Below, piece by piece: positions 34,550 through 42,800 of a DNA stretch of 64,000 nt. This stretch comes from Marinibacterium sp050389775. Its GTDB lineage: Bacteria; Pseudomonadota; Alphaproteobacteria; Rhodobacterales; Rhodobacteraceae. The position numbers and the translations under genes are program-made. Location of the stretch: the NCBI RefSeq assembly GCF_050389775.1, contig NZ_CP177144.1, positions 3,348,001 through 3,412,000 of the forward strand. Direction: 5' to 3'. The notes under the pieces are model-generated. The model was not told where the DNA came from. It worked only from the letters and a program-made list of their open reading frames with translations, and did no database searches. Within the stretch, counting starts at the first letter, position 1. Every line of letters begins with the position of its first letter.

Positions 34550-36802
34550 ATGTTCCATTTTGCCAGGATCATCCTGCTGGCCGCCGTGACGGCCGTTTTC
34601 GCGCTGTCCGCCCAGGCCCAGCACATGCCCGGTTCGTCCTCGGGCGGGTCGTCGGCGCCCCCCGCCACGCCCAGCCTGCCCGACCCGCTGACGCCCCAGG
34701 CCATCGAGGCCATGGTCGCGCGGATGTCGGACGACCAGGTGCGCAGCATGCTGCTCGACCGGCTCGATGCCGTGGCCGCCGCCGATGCCGCCTCGACCGG
34801 GCCCGACACGCTGACACATGACATCATGAGCGCCTGGCAGGCGTTCAGCGGGTCGATCACCATGGCCATCCAGCGCCTGCCCATGCTGCTGTCGGGCCAG
34901 GTCAGCGCCCTGGGCGCGTTCTTTGACACCTACGGGGTCGGCGGGGCCTTTGTGATGTTCCTGCTGATGGCCGTGGTCCTGGCGCTGGCCTATGGCGCGG
35001 AACGGCTGGTATCGATGTTGTTCCGCCGCTGGCAGAAGGAACCGCTGGCCGAGACCGACGAGGACAGCGGCCTGCTCGACACGGTCAGCTTCCTCGCTCG
35101 GCGGCTGATCCGCGAGCTGATCGGGCTGGCGGCCTTCTACCTGGTCATCCGCATCGCCGGACGGCTGCTGCTGAGCCCCGAACAGATCATCTTTGCCGGG
35201 CCGTTTGCCATCTACCTGATCTGGATGCCCCGCCTGGCCGCGGCCATCGGGCGCTTTGTCCTGGCTCCGAAACGGCCCGACAAGCGCCTGCTCACGGTCG
35301 ACGACCACTGGGCCCGCTACCTGCAGCGCAACATCGTCGGCCTGGTCTTCCTCAGCGGGCTGACCATCTTCGTCGTCGCCTTCAACGCGCGCTTCGGGGT
35401 CGAGCCGGGCCTGACACGCATCGGCTTCTGGTTCGACAGCGCGGTCTATGTCTACATCATCATCATCGCCATGCAGGCCCGCGAGGCCCTGATCGGCATG
35501 ATGCTGGGCAATCCGGAATCCCCCACCCGCTACGAGAAGATGATCTCGCGGGCCTATCCCTGGTACGCGGTGATCGTTTCCGTCGTGATGTGGGTCGTGG
35601 TCAACACGCTGATCGGCATGAACGAAATCGCCCTGCTGCTGGGCGGTGCCCATTACAAGACGCTGTTCTGGCTGCTGATCGCGCCGCTGCTCGACACGAT
35701 GATCCGCGGCCTGACCCGTCACCTGGTGCCGCCGATGATCGGCGAGGGCCCGGTGGCCGAACATGCCCACGAGGCGACCAAGCGCAGCTATATCCGCATC
35801 GGGCGAGTCGTGCTGGTTGCCGCCGTGGCGATGATCATCCGCGACATCTGGAACATCAAGCTGACCGGCCAGGAAAGCTTTGGCGCCGACCTGATCGAAT
35901 TCGTGATGACCTGTGCCGTGGGCTACATCGCCTTCGAACTGGCCGCGCTCTGGGTCAACCGCCGGCTGGCGCGGGAACAGACCTCGATGGGCAACCCGGC
36001 CGAAACCGAGACCGGCGGCGAAGGCGGCGGCGCGGGCGGCTCGCGGCTGACCACCGTCCTGCCGCTGGTGCTGGCGGCCGTGCAGGTGGCCATCGTCGTG
36101 GTCTTTGCCCTGCTGGCCATCGGCTCGCTGGGCATCGACACCACGCCGCTGCTGGCCTCGGCCGGCATCTTGGGCCTGGCCATCGGGTTCGGCGCCCAGA
36201 AGCTGGTGTCGGACGTGGTCGGCGGGATCTTCTTCCTGATCGACGATGCCTTCCGGGTCGGCGAATATGTCGATGTCGGCGGCACCACCGGCACGGTCGA
36301 AAAGATCTCGATCCGCTCGTTCCAGCTGCGCCACCACCGCGGACCGGTGCACACGATCCCCTATGGCGAGATTTCCAAGCTGACCAATTACAGCCGCGAC
36401 TGGGTGATCATGAAGCTCAAGTTCACCGTGCCGTTCGACACCGATCCCAACAAGGTCAAGAAGATCTTCAAGAAGATCGGCGCCGAGATGATGGCCGACG
36501 AGCTGTACAAGGACGACTTCCTGGAGCCGTTCAAAAGCCAGGGCGTGTTCGATTTCGACGATGTCGGCATGATCATCCGGGGCAAGTTCATGGCCAAGCC
36601 GGGCACCCAGTTCACGATCCGCAAGGAGATCTACAACCGGGTCAAGAATGCCTTCCGCGAGAACGACATCGAGTTCGCCCGCCGCGAGGTGCGCGTGGCC
36701 ATTCCCGCGCTCGAAGACGAGGACCTGTCCGACGACGAGCGCAAGGCCATTGCCGCGGCCGCCGGGGCCGCCGTGCAGCAGCAGGAGAACCCGCCGGGCT
36801 GA
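34550..36802 (+). CDS. Mechanosensitive ion channel of the MscS family, large form
   Basis: Inner-membrane channel that relieves osmotic pressure. The 750 residues start with a signal peptide (about 1-24, ending AQA) and a periplasmic part with two-helix character. A series of membrane segments runs from about 125 to 540. The MscS pore and beta domain are at about 545-660, with GLAIGFGAQKLVSDVVGGIFFLIDD around 540-565, cited in part here, and the VGEYVDVGG strand. The C-terminal alpha/beta part has VKFTVPF-like sequence (KLKFTVPFDTDP). It is longer than E. coli MscS (286) and closer to the MscM/YbiO-like group. Function assignment is by family. Confidence 0.87.
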   Translation: MFHFARIILLAAVTAVFALSAQAQHMPGSSSGGSSAPPATPSLPDPLTPQAIEAMVARMSDDQVRSMLLDRLDAVAAADAASTGPDTLTHDIMSAWQAFSGSITMAIQRLPMLLSGQVSALGAFFDTYGVGGAFVMFLLMAVVLALAYGAERLVSMLFRRWQKEPLAETDEDSGLLDTVSFLARRLIRELIGLAAFYLVIRIAGRLLLSPEQIIFAGPFAIYLIWMPRLAAAIGRFVLAPKRPDKRLLTVDDHWARYLQRNIVGLVFLSGLTIFVVAFNARFGVEPGLTRIGFWFDSAVYVYIIIIAMQAREALIGMMLGNPESPTRYEKMISRAYPWYAVIVSVVMWVVVNTLIGMNEIALLLGGAHYKTLFWLLIAPLLDTMIRGLTRHLVPPMIGEGPVAEHAHEATKRSYIRIGRVVLVAAVAMIIRDIWNIKLTGQESFGADLIEFVMTCAVGYIAFELAALWVNRRLAREQTSMGNPAETETGGEGGGAGGSRLTTVLPLVLAAVQVAIVVVFALLAIGSLGIDTTPLLASAGILGLAIGFGAQKLVSDVVGGIFFLIDDAFRVGEYVDVGGTTGTVEKISIRSFQLRHHRGPVHTIPYGEISKLTNYSRDWVIMKLKFTVPFDTDPNKVKKIFKKIGAEMMADELYKDDFLEPFKSQGVFDFDDVGMIIRGKFMAKPGTQFTIRKEIYNRVKNAFRENDIEFARREVRVAIPALEDEDLSDDERKAIAAAAGAAVQQQENPPG

Positions 36803-36935
36803 CGCCCCGCCCGACCCTTGCGCGATGGCGCCGCAGCCCTGCCCGCCCCGTCCCCGCGACGGGGCGGTTGTCGTTTGCGGGCCGCGTCCTTTGCGGGGCA
36901 TTGCGGGCCCAGTCGGGGGCGCGAAACCGGGCCGG

Positions 36936-37006
36936 CGGAGCGGGCCGACGCACCCCTTCGGAGCGGGGCGATATGTTTCCTTCGGACCGGGCCGATGTGT
37001 TTATGT
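36936..37006. repeat. Three short 23-24 bp tandem units
   Basis: Units beginning CGGAGCGGGC (36936), CGGAGCGGGG (36959) and CGGACCGGGC (36983) lie upstream of the PRC-barrel gene, the last two sharing CGAT(A/G)TGTTT. In the 273-base gap after the channel gene this is the only structure I see. Confidence 0.5.
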
Positions 37007-37075
37007 GCAATTTTCTTGGAACCTATCCGGGTGCCCGCGGTTGACCAACCAGAGCAACACGGAAGGGAATGTACA

Positions 37076-37474
37076 ATGCAACGCCTTGTTATGACTTCGA
37101 TTTTCGCCCTTGGCATCGCAACCGCCGCAAGCGCCACGGTTGTGTCCGAAGACTCGCCGGCTGCAGACAACACCGACAGTGTCTATGAAGAGACGCTCGA
37201 TTTCGTGGGCAACCCGGTCTACACCTCGGACGGTGAAATGATCGGCGTCGTGTCGTCGGCCACCACCGAAGCCGATGGCGACCGGATGATCCTGGTCACC
37301 TTCGACGACAGCTTCAACGACGAATATGCCGGCTGGGAATTCGAACTGGACGACAAGTGGGAAACCACCGGTGAGCTGACCGTCCTGTGGACCGCCGAAG
37401 AGCTGAAAGGCTGGATCGACGCCAACGGCGCCCTGCAGCAAGAGGCCCGCGAAGCGGCCAAGGTCGAAAACTGA
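37076..37474 (+). CDS. Secreted PRC-barrel-like protein
   Basis: Small exported protein of 132 residues. Residues 1-20 form a signal peptide with a cleavage site near ASA-TV. The segment GNPVYTSDGEMIGVVSSA (about 45-62), followed by a strand ending ILVTFDD, looks like a PRC-barrel fold of the kind found in alphaproteobacterial periplasmic proteins. The mature protein is acidic. The ATG at 37076 has GGAAGGG upstream; a longer frame from 36818 is not credible. A hairpin at 37547-37573 follows. Role unknown. Confidence 0.68.
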   Translation: MQRLVMTSIFALGIATAASATVVSEDSPAADNTDSVYEETLDFVGNPVYTSDGEMIGVVSSATTEADGDRMILVTFDDSFNDEYAGWEFELDDKWETTGELTVLWTAEELKGWIDANGALQQEAREAAKVEN

Positions 37475-37546
37475 CCTGACCTGTGGGGGTGACATTGCCC
37501 CCGGGCCGCCGGCCGCATCCGCCCGGCACATGCCCCGAACAGACCA

Positions 37547-37575
37547 AGGCCCCCGCGCATCACGCCCGGGGGCTT
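37547..37575 (+). terminator. Hairpin between the PRC-barrel gene and purL
   Basis: GCCCCCG and CGGGGGC arms with an 11-nt loop, followed by TTTC. Short U tract, moderate confidence. Confidence 0.5.
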
Positions 37576-37653
37576 TCGCGTGGGGGGCTTTCACCTTGCG
37601 CGGCGCTTCGGTAAAGGACCATCAACGGGAACGGGACAAAGGAAGCGCAGGCC

Positions 37654-39813
37654 ATGTCGGAGCCCGCAATCACGCCGGAACTGATCGAAGCTCACGGGCT
37701 GAAGCCCGAGGAATACGCGGATATCCTGCGAATCCTCGATCGCGAGCCGAATTTCACCGAGATCGGCATCTTTTCGGCCATGTGGAACGAACATTGTTCC
37801 TACAAGTCGTCGAAGAAATGGCTGCGGACCCTGCCCACCAAGGGCCCCCAGGTCATCTGCGGCCCCGGCGAGAACGCCGGCGTGGTCGATATCGGCGATG
37901 GCCAGGCGGTGGTCTTCAAGATGGAAAGCCACAACCACCCGTCCTACATCGAGCCCTACCAGGGCGCGGCGACGGGCGTGGGCGGCATCCTGCGCGACGT
38001 GTTCACCATGGGCGCGCGGCCCATCGCGGCGATGAACGCGCTCAGCTTTGGCGAGCCGGCCCACCCCAAGACGAAATCGCTGGTGGCCGGTGTCGTCGCC
38101 GGTGTCGGCGGTTACGGCAATGCCTTTGGCGTGCCGACCGTGGGCGGCGAAGTGCGGTTCCATGCCGCTTACAACGGCAATTGCCTGGTCAATGCCTTTG
38201 CAGCCGGTTTGGCCGACGCCGACAAGATCTTCTACTCGGCCGCCTCGGGCGTGGGCATGCCCGTCGTCTACCTGGGCGCCAAGACCGGCCGCGACGGTGT
38301 CGGCGGGGCCACCATGGCCTCGGCCGAATTCGACGAGACCATCGAGGAAAAGCGCCCCACGGTGCAGGTCGGCGACCCGTTCACCGAGAAATGCCTGATG
38401 GAAGCCTGCCTCGAACTGATGACCACCGGCGCGGTGATCTCGATCCAGGACATGGGCGCCGCAGGCCTGACCTGTTCGGCCGTGGAAATGGGCGACAAGG
38501 GCAACCTGGGCATCAAGCTGGACCTCGACCGGGTGCCGACCCGCGAAAAGGCGATGACGGCCTATGAGATGATGCTCTCGGAAAGCCAGGAACGCATGCT
38601 GATGGTCCTGCGCCCCGAGAAAGAGGCCGAGGCCAAGGCCGTTTTCGACAAGTGGGACCTGGATTTCGCCATCGTCGGCGAAACCATCCCCGAGGACCGG
38701 TTCATCGTCATGCATGGCGGCGAGGTAAAGGCCGATCTGCCGCTCAAGGCGCTGTCGGGCGAGGCCCCGGAATACGACCGCCCCTGGGAGCCGACCGAGG
38801 CGCCCGAGCCGATGGCCGACGTGCCGGAGATCGACGCGATCGACGGGCTGAAGGGCCTGATCTCCAGCCCGAATTATGCCGCCAAGCAATGGGTTTACGA
38901 GCAATACGACAGCATGGTCATGGCCGATACCGTGCGCAACCCGGGGCTGGGCGCGGGCGTGATCCGCGTGCATGGCACCGACAAGCTGCTGGCCTTCACC
39001 TCGGACGTGACGCCCCGCTACGTGGTGGCCGACCCGGTCGAGGGCGGCAAGCAGGCGGTGGCCGAAGCCTGGCGCAACCTCTGCGCCGTGGGGGCCAGGC
39101 CGCTGGCCACGACCGACAACATGAACTTCGGCAACCCCGAAAAGCCCGAGATCATGGGCCAGTTCGTCGGCGCCATCCAGGGCATCGGCGCGGCGGTCGA
39201 GGCGCTGAACATGCCCATCGTGTCGGGCAACGTGTCGCTTTACAACGAAACCGACGGCGAGCCGATCCTGCCGACGCCGACCATCGGCGCGGTCGGGCTG
39301 ATCGCCCATGCCGACCAGATGATCGCCGGCACCGCCCGTGACGGCCACCTGGCCATCCTGGTCGGCGAGACCACCGGCCACCTGGGCCGCTCGGCCCTGC
39401 TGGCCGAAGTGTTCAACCGCGAGGACGGCACCGCGCCCACCGTCGACCTGGACGCCGAAAAGCGCAACGGAGAGTTCATCCGCGCCAATGTCGACCTGAT
39501 CCGCGCCTGCACCGACCTGGGCGACGGCGGGCTGGCGCTGGCCGCCTTCGAGATGGCCGAAGCCTCGGGCGTGGGCATCCAGATCGACGACGGCAGCACC
39601 CCGGCGCTCTTTGCCGAGGACCAGGCCCGTTACCTGATCGCCTGCAACTGGGATTGCGCCGAAGAGCTGATGATCCGCGCCGGCCAGGCCGGGGTGCAGA
39701 TCTCGACCGTGGGCAAGTTCGCCGGCGACAGCGTCAAGTTCGGAAGCAGCGAAGCGCCGCTGGACGAGTTGACCGCGCTCTATCGCGGGGCCTTTGCCGA
39801 GGCCGTGGGCTGA
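37654..39813 (+). CDS. purL: Phosphoribosylformylglycinamidine synthase subunit PurL
   Basis: ATP-dependent fourth step of purine synthesis. At 719 residues it is the small PurL, which needs separate PurQ and PurS subunits; neither lies in this window. Conserved blocks are MWNEHCSYKSSK (about 44-55), GVGGILRDVFTMGARPIA (about 107-124), and a second half with LGDGGLALAAFEMA. AGGAAG precedes the ATG. Confidence 0.97.
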   Translation: MSEPAITPELIEAHGLKPEEYADILRILDREPNFTEIGIFSAMWNEHCSYKSSKKWLRTLPTKGPQVICGPGENAGVVDIGDGQAVVFKMESHNHPSYIEPYQGAATGVGGILRDVFTMGARPIAAMNALSFGEPAHPKTKSLVAGVVAGVGGYGNAFGVPTVGGEVRFHAAYNGNCLVNAFAAGLADADKIFYSAASGVGMPVVYLGAKTGRDGVGGATMASAEFDETIEEKRPTVQVGDPFTEKCLMEACLELMTTGAVISIQDMGAAGLTCSAVEMGDKGNLGIKLDLDRVPTREKAMTAYEMMLSESQERMLMVLRPEKEAEAKAVFDKWDLDFAIVGETIPEDRFIVMHGGEVKADLPLKALSGEAPEYDRPWEPTEAPEPMADVPEIDAIDGLKGLISSPNYAAKQWVYEQYDSMVMADTVRNPGLGAGVIRVHGTDKLLAFTSDVTPRYVVADPVEGGKQAVAEAWRNLCAVGARPLATTDNMNFGNPEKPEIMGQFVGAIQGIGAAVEALNMPIVSGNVSLYNETDGEPILPTPTIGAVGLIAHADQMIAGTARDGHLAILVGETTGHLGRSALLAEVFNREDGTAPTVDLDAEKRNGEFIRANVDLIRACTDLGDGGLALAAFEMAEASGVGIQIDDGSTPALFAEDQARYLIACNWDCAEELMIRAGQAGVQISTVGKFAGDSVKFGSSEAPLDELTALYRGAFAEAVG

Positions 39814-39915
39814 GCCGCCGCCGCCCGGACCGGCGCGCATGCGGGGCCTGCCCTGCGTCTTGCACCGGGCCGGGCCACGGCCTACATTTTCTCACCGAGC
39901 AGGGAGACCATCGCC

Positions 39916-40158
39916 ATGGCCATGCAAGCCCATGAAATCGAGACTCTGATCCGGGAGAGCTTTCCGGAGGCCAGGATCACCATCACCGACCTCGCGGGGG
40001 ACGGAAACCATTACGCGGCCGAGGTGATCGACGAAAGTTTCCGCGGCAAGAACCGGGTGCAGCAGCAGCGCGCGGTCTATGCCGCGCTCAAGGGCAAGAT
40101 GGACGGCGCGCAGGGCGAATTGCATGCCCTGGCCCTGACCACCAAGGCGCCCGACTGA
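39916..40158 (+). CDS. BolA/IbaG family iron metabolism protein
   Basis: Small cytoplasmic BolA-fold protein of 80 residues, with the family pattern VQQQRAVYAALKGKM (about 48-62) and the final LHALALTTKAP. BolA proteins pair with CGFS monothiol glutaredoxins through a bridging [2Fe-2S] cluster, and such a glutaredoxin gene starts 78 bases downstream, so the partnership is strongly suggested. An alternative ATG lies two codons in (39922). Confidence 0.9.
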   Translation: MAMQAHEIETLIRESFPEARITITDLAGDGNHYAAEVIDESFRGKNRVQQQRAVYAALKGKMDGAQGELHALALTTKAPD

Positions 40159-40236
40159 CCGACCGCAGGGGCCGCCGGGCCGCAGATCGCCCGGCCCCCG
40201 CCGCGACCCCACCTTCGACCGTAAAGGGACAAGAAC

Positions 40237-40596
40237 ATGAGTGCTGAACAGCAGATCAAGGACACGATCACCGCCAACACCGTGGTGCTCTTCATGAAGG
40301 GCACCAAGTCGATGCCGCAATGCGGCTTTTCCAGCCGCGTGGCCGGGGTGCTGAACTACATGGGCGTCGATTTCACCGACGTGAACGTGCTGGCCGATGA
40401 CGAGATCCGCCAGGGCATTAAGGATTTCTCCGACTGGCCGACGATCCCCCAGCTCTATGTGAAGGGCGAATTTGTCGGCGGCTGCGACATCATCACCGAA
40501 ATGACCCTGTCGGGCGAGCTGGACACGTTGTTCGAAGACAATGGCGTGACTTACGACAAGGACGCGGCGAACAAGATCCGCGAAGCCAACGCCTGA
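40237..40596 (+). CDS. grxD: Monothiol glutaredoxin, Grx4 family
   Basis: Iron-sulfur cluster carrier of 119 residues. The active-site motif CGFS has its single cysteine at 29, with the upstream FMKGTKSMPQ and the glutathione-binding WPTIPQLYVKGEFVGGCDI. It follows the bolA-like gene. A strong symmetrical terminator follows at 40641-40675. Confidence 0.96.
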   Translation: MSAEQQIKDTITANTVVLFMKGTKSMPQCGFSSRVAGVLNYMGVDFTDVNVLADDEIRQGIKDFSDWPTIPQLYVKGEFVGGCDIITEMTLSGELDTLFEDNGVTYDKDAANKIREANA

Positions 40597-40640
40597 ACGC
40601 CGCTCGCCCGGGCCTGACCCGGCACGGCCGATCCTGATGC

Positions 40641-40675
40641 AAACGGCCCCCGGGAGATGTCCCGGGGGCCGTTTT
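40641..40675 (+). terminator. Bidirectional hairpin terminator between grxD and the EF-hand gene
   Basis: AAACGGCCCCCGGG (40641-40654) and CCCGGGGGCCGTTT (40661-40674) pair perfectly over 14 bp. The T and A ends let it serve both converging genes. Confidence 0.85.
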
Positions 40676-40720
40676 CCGTTTCTGCGCTGTCAGGCTCCGC
40701 GCTGTCAGGCGCCGCGCGGC

Positions 40721-41503
40721 CTATTCGTCGGCCGTGGCCGGAGCGGTGTCATCCGCCGCTGCCGCGGGAGGCTGGCCGGGCGCGCCCGCCTGGTCGCGGC
40801 GCGCTCGGGGCAGCTCGTCGCGGGTGATCACGCCGTCGGAATTGGCATCGAGCCGGCCGAAGATCTGGTCGGCCTTGGCATCGAACTCGGCCCGCGAGAT
40901 TTCGCCATCGGCCATCAGCTCGGCAAAGAACGGCGGGTGGCGCAGCGGCCCACGGGCCTGGCCGGGGCCAACTTCCTTGCCGGACATGCGCCGGTGCTCA
41001 CCCATGCCGGGCTTGCCGCCCTGCGGGCCATGGCCGCCCATCATGCCGCCGGGATGGGGCATCATCTGCTGGCCCATCTGCGGCCCCATGCCGGGCATCA
41101 TCTGGGGCATCATTTGCGGCATCGGCATCATCTGGGGCATCATCGGCGGCATGACCGGCACCATGACATAGCCCGGCACCATGGCGTAGCCGGGCATCAT
41201 GGGCGCCATCATCGGAGGCATCATGCCGGGCATGCCACCGGGGCGCATGCCCTGGCCCATCCCCTGCCCCATGCCCATCTGGCCGGGATACTGACCATGG
41301 TGATAGCCCTCGCCCCGGGCCTGGTGTTCGGGCCGCGGGCCCTTGCCCTTCCCGTGGCCCATGGCCCCACCGGCCGCGCCCTGCTCGGCCGCCTGTTCGC
41401 GGGCCGGCGGCGTCGTCGGCGCCTGGGTGTCGGGGGTGGTCTGGGCAAAGGCCGAGGCGGCCGTGACGGCCAGGACCTGGGAAGCGATCAACAAGGATTT
41501 CAT
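40721..41503 (-). CDS. Secreted Met/Pro-rich protein with C-terminal EF-hand
   Basis: Exported protein of 260 residues with a signal peptide (1-20, ending AFA). Residues about 70-160 are dominated by Met, Pro and Gly in MMP- and QMM-type repeats, with scattered His. The C-terminal part has one good EF-hand loop, Asp219 to Glu230 (DANSDGVITRDE), and a weaker one just before it (ADGEISRAEF). Calcium binding by the EF-hand is likely. The Met-rich part could bind Cu(I), but that is inference. It converges on grxD across a shared terminator. Confidence 0.72.
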   Translation of the reverse strand: MKSLLIASQVLAVTAASAFAQTTPDTQAPTTPPAREQAAEQGAAGGAMGHGKGKGPRPEHQARGEGYHHGQYPGQMGMGQGMGQGMRPGGMPGMMPPMMAPMMPGYAMVPGYVMVPVMPPMMPQMMPMPQMMPQMMPGMGPQMGQQMMPHPGGMMGGHGPQGGKPGMGEHRRMSGKEVGPGQARGPLRHPPFFAELMADGEISRAEFDAKADQIFGRLDANSDGVITRDELPRARRDQAGAPGQPPAAAADDTAPATADE

Positions 41504-41647
41504 AATCCGCTCCTGTCTTTAGGGTCTTGTCCCTAGCAAACGCAGGAGCCCCGTCGATCCGTCGCGGAAAATCCGCGGCCCGGGAAAGGGGGTGGCAAAG
41601 GGGCGGGCCGTGGGCGGATCACCGCCGCCCACGGCCCGGTGCCGGGC

Positions 41648-42076
41648 TCAGGCCGGCGGCGTGGTTTCGTCGGCCGGCGCCTCGCCTTCGGCCTTTTCCT
41701 CGACCTCGGCAGCCAGTGCCTCGGCCTGGGCGGCCAGTTCGGCCAGCGTGTCGGTCACCGAGGCCGGCACCACCGGCACCTCGACACGCTCGGGCTCGGG
41801 CGGCGGCGCATCGCGGAAGGCCGCCAGTTCGGCATCGCGTTCGGCCAGCACGGCCTCTACCTCGCGGATGCGGTCTTCGACCGCCGCGGTCTTGTCGGCC
41901 AGCATCAGCCCGGCCATCAGCAACATCCGCCCCTCGGGCATGCGCCCGATCTGCTGGGCCAGCACCTGGGCCTCTTCGTCCAGCATGGCCGCGGCCGATT
42001 GCAGGTAGCTTTCCTCGCCTTCCTGGCAGGCCACGGCAAAATCACGGCCGCCGATCTGGATCGTCACCTCGGGCAT
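41648..42076 (-). CDS. zapA: Cell division protein ZapA
   Basis: FtsZ-associated protein that stabilises the Z ring. The 142 residues have the ZapA N-terminal beta part (MPEVTIQIGGRDFAVAC) and the coiled-coil with LLMAGLMLADKTAAVEDRI (about 52-70), plus an acidic Ala/Glu-rich tail not found in short ZapA proteins. The start overlaps the stop of the upstream coiled-coil gene by one base, so the two are made together. Confidence 0.88.
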   Translation of the reverse strand: MPEVTIQIGGRDFAVACQEGEESYLQSAAAMLDEEAQVLAQQIGRMPEGRMLLMAGLMLADKTAAVEDRIREVEAVLAERDAELAAFRDAPPPEPERVEVPVVPASVTDTLAELAAQAEALAAEVEEKAEGEAPADETTPPA

Positions 42077-42576
42077 CAGGCGTCCTCCTCGTCGGTGTCA
42101 TTGGCCAGGGTCGAATTGGCCGCCGCCAGCAGCGGCTGCAGCCGGGCCAGGATCGCCCCGGCCTCGGCGGTTTCGGCCGCCCGCGCCGCACGCAGGGCTT
42201 CCAGCTCGGCCAGCATGGCCTTGTTGATCAGGTCGGGGGCGCCGACGCCCTCTTCGTTGGCCGCACGCAGCTGCGCATTGCTGTCGCGCAGCTGGTCATT
42301 GGCCTGGCGCAGGCGCTGAACATCCATGTCCAGCCGGGCCATCGCGTCCGACTGGGCCTCGATTTCCTTTTTCAGCGTGGCCAGTTCCGTGTCATGGCGC
42401 GCCCGCAGGGACAGGATGCGCTCGGCCAGCTGGGCATTGGCCAGCCGTTCCTCTTCCAATGCCTCGGCCAGCCCCGGTTCGGGGGCGTCGACCGCCGGGC
42501 CAAGCCCGTCCAGCCCGGTGCGGATCCGCTGCATGGCGGCGACGATCCGCCCCTGCAATTCCTCGATTTCGCTCAT
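42076..42576 (-). CDS. Coiled-coil protein translationally coupled to zapA
   Basis: Protein of 166 residues, almost entirely predicted coiled coil (about 40-125, heptads with Leu and Ala such as LRQANDQLRDSNAQLRAANE). No membrane segment or enzyme motif. The ATG at 42574-42576 starts MSEIEELQGR; upstream codons are dubious. Position and overlap with zapA suggest a divisome role, possibly ZapB-like, but there is no sequence proof. Confidence 0.7.
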   Translation of the reverse strand: MSEIEELQGRIVAAMQRIRTGLDGLGPAVDAPEPGLAEALEEERLANAQLAERILSLRARHDTELATLKKEIEAQSDAMARLDMDVQRLRQANDQLRDSNAQLRAANEEGVGAPDLINKAMLAELEALRAARAAETAEAGAILARLQPLLAAANSTLANDTDEEDA

Positions 42577-42800
42577 GCCCGTCACCTTGCTTCGTGCGGT
42601 TGTCGTTTGCTCCCTGCCCCGGACCGGACCGCGAATCGCGCGTCCGGCCGGCGCGGTCCAGTTTAACGAATGGGAACAAGAATTGCCCAGCCATTGCAAT
42701 CAAGCACTTGGGCGGCCCGGCTGACCCGGGGCGCGCGCTTGCACTTTGCGCCCCGCTTGGTATTCAGCGTCGAACAGAGATCAAATCAAGGAGTGTCCCG

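Noticed and set aside
37018..37043. EcfG-type promoter (GGAAC with a downstream GTT) before the PRC-barrel gene
   Set aside because: The -35 matches but the -10 is one base off the expected CGTT, and I cannot show that this lineage has EcfG.
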